Of a stretch of 64,000 bases of DNA, positions 61,864-64,000 are shown one piece after another. The position numbers and the translations under genes were made by a program. Source of the DNA: an uncultured Acidimicrobiales bacterium (lineage in GTDB: Bacteria > Actinomycetota > Acidimicrobiia > Acidimicrobiales > SZUA-35); the NCBI GenBank assembly GCA_937922805.1, contig CALAJV010000003.1:124001-188000 (forward strand), given 5' to 3'. How positions within the stretch are numbered: the stretch's first letter is position 1; every line of letters starts with the position of its first letter. The notes beneath the pieces are model-generated. The model saw only the letters and a program-made list of their open reading frames with translations, was not told the DNA's origin and made no database searches.

Positions 61864-61990
61864 CACTATTGTTCGAGAGAATCTCTCTTACAAAATATTT
61901 ATACGCGCTAACCACTATATAAAATTGTCTCGCCATTCTGAAATTGACGCTGTATTCTCGGCCCGCTTGGCCTTGCTTGGAGGTAATCCA
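61864..61990. promoter_or_regulatory. AT-rich divergent promoter region upstream of proV
   Basis: A markedly AT-rich stretch at about 61890-61925 (including ACAAAATATTTATAC and TATATAAAAT) stands out from the GC-rich surroundings. It probably holds the promoters of proVWX (minus) and the small gene at 61991 (plus). Confidence 0.5.
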
Positions 61991-62170
61991 ATGAGATCAG
62001 AGGTGTTGCTCAAGCCGGCGAGTTCTGGTTTGGGCCTCATTGCCCGTGTAAGCCAACTCGGTGTGTCAACTGCACTAGTGGCCAGCCTGGTGGCGGTACA
62101 AAACGATCGCATTAACGATTCAGAACGTAGTTTGAGTGGAAAATGTTACGCCTTCGATGGTAGTCGGTGA
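61991..62170 (+). CDS. Probable 59-residue small protein
   Basis: ATG 61991 is preceded by GGAGG (61979-61983) at ideal 7-nt spacing. The encoded peptide has a mildly hydrophobic stretch (LGLIARVSQLGVSTALVASL) that may be amphipathic or membrane-associated, then a polar end. The strong ribosome site is the main support; the family is unknown. It sits in the gap between proV and the DUF1295 gene. Confidence 0.42.
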   Translation: MRSEVLLKPASSGLGLIARVSQLGVSTALVASLVAVQNDRINDSERSLSGKCYAFDGSR

Positions 62171-62272
62171 TGAATGGCTCTCCTAGTAACGATCCCTTAT
62201 AGAGATATACAGCGAAGCGTCACAATCCCACCTGATTCATCATGACGTTGGGGGCACAACTAGGATCGGGCT

Positions 62273-63142
62273 ATGAAAACGGGGGCATCACTTGGGGCAG
62301 CGGCGATTTGTGTCGCCATTGGAGCGGCGGTTGGAGCAGCCGGAAGCTTTGGCGGAGAAAGCCTCGGACCAGTCAAAATTTTCGCGCTCTGTGTTGCGGT
62401 GGCATTTGTAGTCAACTGGATTGTTTACATTCCTTCGTTCATTGGCCAAACCGAACACTTCTTCGATCTGACCGGATCGTTAACCTACTTAACGGTTACC
62501 GCTCTCGCCTTGCTCTCCGTCGGTACCTATGATCTTCGCACATTCGTGCTGGCGGCCCTCATAGCCATTTGGGCCACCAGGCTTGGCACCTTTCTGTTTC
62601 GCCGAGTTCGCGCTGCTGGTAAAGACCGTCGCTTTGACGTCATGAAGACGCGATGGGGCCAGTTCCTGTTTACTTGGACAACCCAAGGCCTGTGGGTAGT
62701 TTTTACCTCAGCCGCCGCCATTGCCGCTATCACCTCTGGGGCCAAACAGAGCTTCGGGCTATTTGGAGTCATCGGTCTGCTGGTTTGGATTGCCGGATTT
62801 TCAACGGAAGTGATCGCTGACCGTCAGAAATCAGCATTTCGAAACGACAAGGCGAACAAGGACACCTTCATCCGGTCCGGGCTTTGGTCTTGGTCTCGCC
62901 ACCCAAACTACTTTGGTGAGATCACGTTGTGGACCGGAGTAGCCCTGATCTCCTTCCCAGCTCTGCAAGGTTGGCAATACGTGACGTTGGCATCCCCGGC
63001 CTTCGTCTTCGTGCTACTCACCCGAGTGAGTGGAGTCGGAATGCTTGAGCGTCGAGCAGACAAGAAGTGGGGCGGGCAACCCGACTATGAGGCGTACAAA
63101 AAGGCTACTCCAGTCTTGTTCCCTCGTCCGCCGTCGACCTAA
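62273..63142 (+). CDS. DUF1295 (steroid 5-alpha-reductase-like) membrane protein
   Basis: 289 residues with about seven hydrophobic segments. The DUF1295 signature is clear: FDLTGSLTYLTVTALALLS, RLGTFLFRRVRAAGKDRRFD, QGLWVVF, FIRSGLWSWSRHPNYFGEI and PDYEAYKKATPVLFP. The family is related in topology to steroid reductases and isoprenylcysteine methyltransferases; a substrate is not known. Start ATG 62273. Confidence 0.9.
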   Translation: MKTGASLGAAAICVAIGAAVGAAGSFGGESLGPVKIFALCVAVAFVVNWIVYIPSFIGQTEHFFDLTGSLTYLTVTALALLSVGTYDLRTFVLAALIAIWATRLGTFLFRRVRAAGKDRRFDVMKTRWGQFLFTWTTQGLWVVFTSAAAIAAITSGAKQSFGLFGVIGLLVWIAGFSTEVIADRQKSAFRNDKANKDTFIRSGLWSWSRHPNYFGEITLWTGVALISFPALQGWQYVTLASPAFVFVLLTRVSGVGMLERRADKKWGGQPDYEAYKKATPVLFPRPPST

Positions 63143-63173
63143 ACCAACTCAACAAGGCCCAACTCAACAAGGC

Positions 63174-64000
63174 CTAGCCGTCGGCGGCTAGCCAAGTTTC
63201 CCACCGATCCTGATTGTCTTCAATCCACTCGGTCGTAACCTCATCAACGGATTTGTCTAGCGATTCGACCGAGTGAGTAATTGCCAATTGATCTTCAGTC
63301 GTGAGGGTAAAGTTCCGGAGAAATGTTTCTACGTCCGGCGCCTGCTCTGCCAGCTGCGGGGATCCCAACTTCACCAACGCTTCCTCCGGATAGTCGCAGC
63401 GTAGGAGCTGACCGTCGGCGAACGCTTGGACACATGCTTCGTCCCGTTCGGGCAACGCTACGTTGACCAAATCGAATTCGGTGATCTCAGCCGTCGGTGT
63501 CCACCAGTAAGCGAGAATTGGTTCTTGGCTTGAGGTCGCCGACGCTAGCTCTCGCCTGGTTGTTTCATCAGAGCCCGAATACTCGACAACAAACGGAATG
63601 TCGAGCGACGTCATCAGCTCTTCGTCGAAGGTTACGTAGTCTGGATTGGTGCCGAGGAACCGCCCCGACTCGCCAGTCTCATCGGTGGCGAATTGCTTAG
63701 CCACATCGAGGTTGCGGAACCCTTCCCAAGTCGCCAACGTCGGATCAGCTTCGACCAAGTACCGAGGCACGAACCAGCCGACTTTGGCTGTCACGCCCAG
63801 GTCCCCGAGACGAGCAACCCGTCCAGAGTTGATGAACTCGACCTCAGATTCCTCCAGCGTCGACACCCATAGCTCCAGTACAGCTGAAACCTCACCACTA
63901 GCCAGATCCTGAAGCAGGCCGTCGATATCAAGCACATCAACCAACGTCACTGGGTATCCGAGTCGTCGTTCAATCAGCTTCTCGGCAATAACACCGTTGG
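63174..64000 (-). CDS. Second glycine-betaine-type (OpuAC) substrate-binding protein, 5' end beyond window
   Basis: The frame is open to the right edge, giving about 275 C-terminal residues; in the last 50 bp it reads GVIAEKLIERRLGYPVTLVDV, the usual early strand/helix of OpuAC proteins. Further matches are VEFINSGRVARLGDLGVTAKVGW, PILAYWWTPTAEI and the C-terminal helix WIEDNQDRWETWL. The start, any signal peptide and the ligand-binding N-terminal lobe are outside the window. It probably binds a related osmolyte and may work with the adjacent transporter. It is convergent with the DUF1295 gene. Confidence 0.85.
   Translation of the reverse strand, partial: NGVIAEKLIERRLGYPVTLVDVLDIDGLLQDLASGEVSAVLELWVSTLEESEVEFINSGRVARLGDLGVTAKVGWFVPRYLVEADPTLATWEGFRNLDVAKQFATDETGESGRFLGTNPDYVTFDEELMTSLDIPFVVEYSGSDETTRRELASATSSQEPILAYWWTPTAEITEFDLVNVALPERDEACVQAFADGQLLRCDYPEEALVKLGSPQLAEQAPDVETFLRNFTLTTEDQLAITHSVESLDKSVDEVTTEWIEDNQDRWETWLAADG

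Overview
The window looks like a chromosomal segment of an actinobacterium, most plausibly an uncultured or marine member of the Acidimicrobiia. This is inferred from frequent GTG/TTG starts, an F420-type luciferase-like oxidoreductase, CaiB/BaiF and DMT genes, PspC, Thr/Pro-rich secreted proteins with single membrane anchors, a DmdA-like protein and a complete betaine-type ABC transporter. No phage, insertion sequence, CRISPR array or rRNA was seen. Three tRNA genes (Arg-UCU, His-GUG, Lys-CUU) lie at 5.4-6.1 kb.

Layout. 0-9 kb: the end of a DUF4214 protein, a membrane-anchored lysozyme-like/Rpf-like protein, two paralogous membrane-anchored cyclophilin-like proteins that share an N-terminal Trp-rich motif, the tRNAs, a Fe-S uracil-DNA glycosylase, and an unusual BON-OmpA-BMP fusion. 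9-20.6 kb: ordinary metabolic and regulatory genes (SDR, GNAT, endonuclease/phosphatase, DUF2071, Fur, ArsR, CoA-transferase, PlsC, DMT and MFS transporters, PspC, LLM oxidoreductase).

20.7-35.4 kb: a non-ribosomal peptide biosynthesis locus, the most interesting part. One 3191-residue synthetase reads C-A-T-C-A-T-TE-unknown-methyltransferase. Its first adenylation domain carries an Asn-like specificity code and is interrupted between cores A8 and A9 by a complete zinc-finger PP-loop ATPase domain of the N-acetyl sugar amidotransferase/alpha-ANH type. Next to it are a HupE/UreJ-like membrane protein overlapping a free acyl carrier protein, a stand-alone adenylation enzyme and an acyl-CoA-dehydrogenase-like flavoenzyme. 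These last three resemble the trio that makes a dehydrogenated aminoacyl starter, such as pyrrolyl-carrier protein, and could feed the first C domain of the synthetase. A glutaminyl-tRNA synthetase gene follows directly.

37-46 kb: a three-subunit molybdenum hydroxylase operon with overlapping starts and stops, an L,D-transpeptidase with a Cys-rich secreted partner, a DmdA-like protein with a structured leader, and an HTH/coiled-coil protein. 46-56.6 kb: aldehyde dehydrogenase, RibH, Nudix hydrolase, exonuclease III, a DEAD-like helicase, an orphan OmpR-type regulator with a clear inverted repeat in its divergent promoter, and a DUF1800/DUF1501 pair. 56.7-64 kb: proV-proW-proX osmolyte uptake genes on the minus strand (ProW has a roughly 540-residue extra C-terminal membrane region), a probable 59-residue small protein, a DUF1295 membrane enzyme and, cut by the window edge, a second betaine-type substrate-binding protein.
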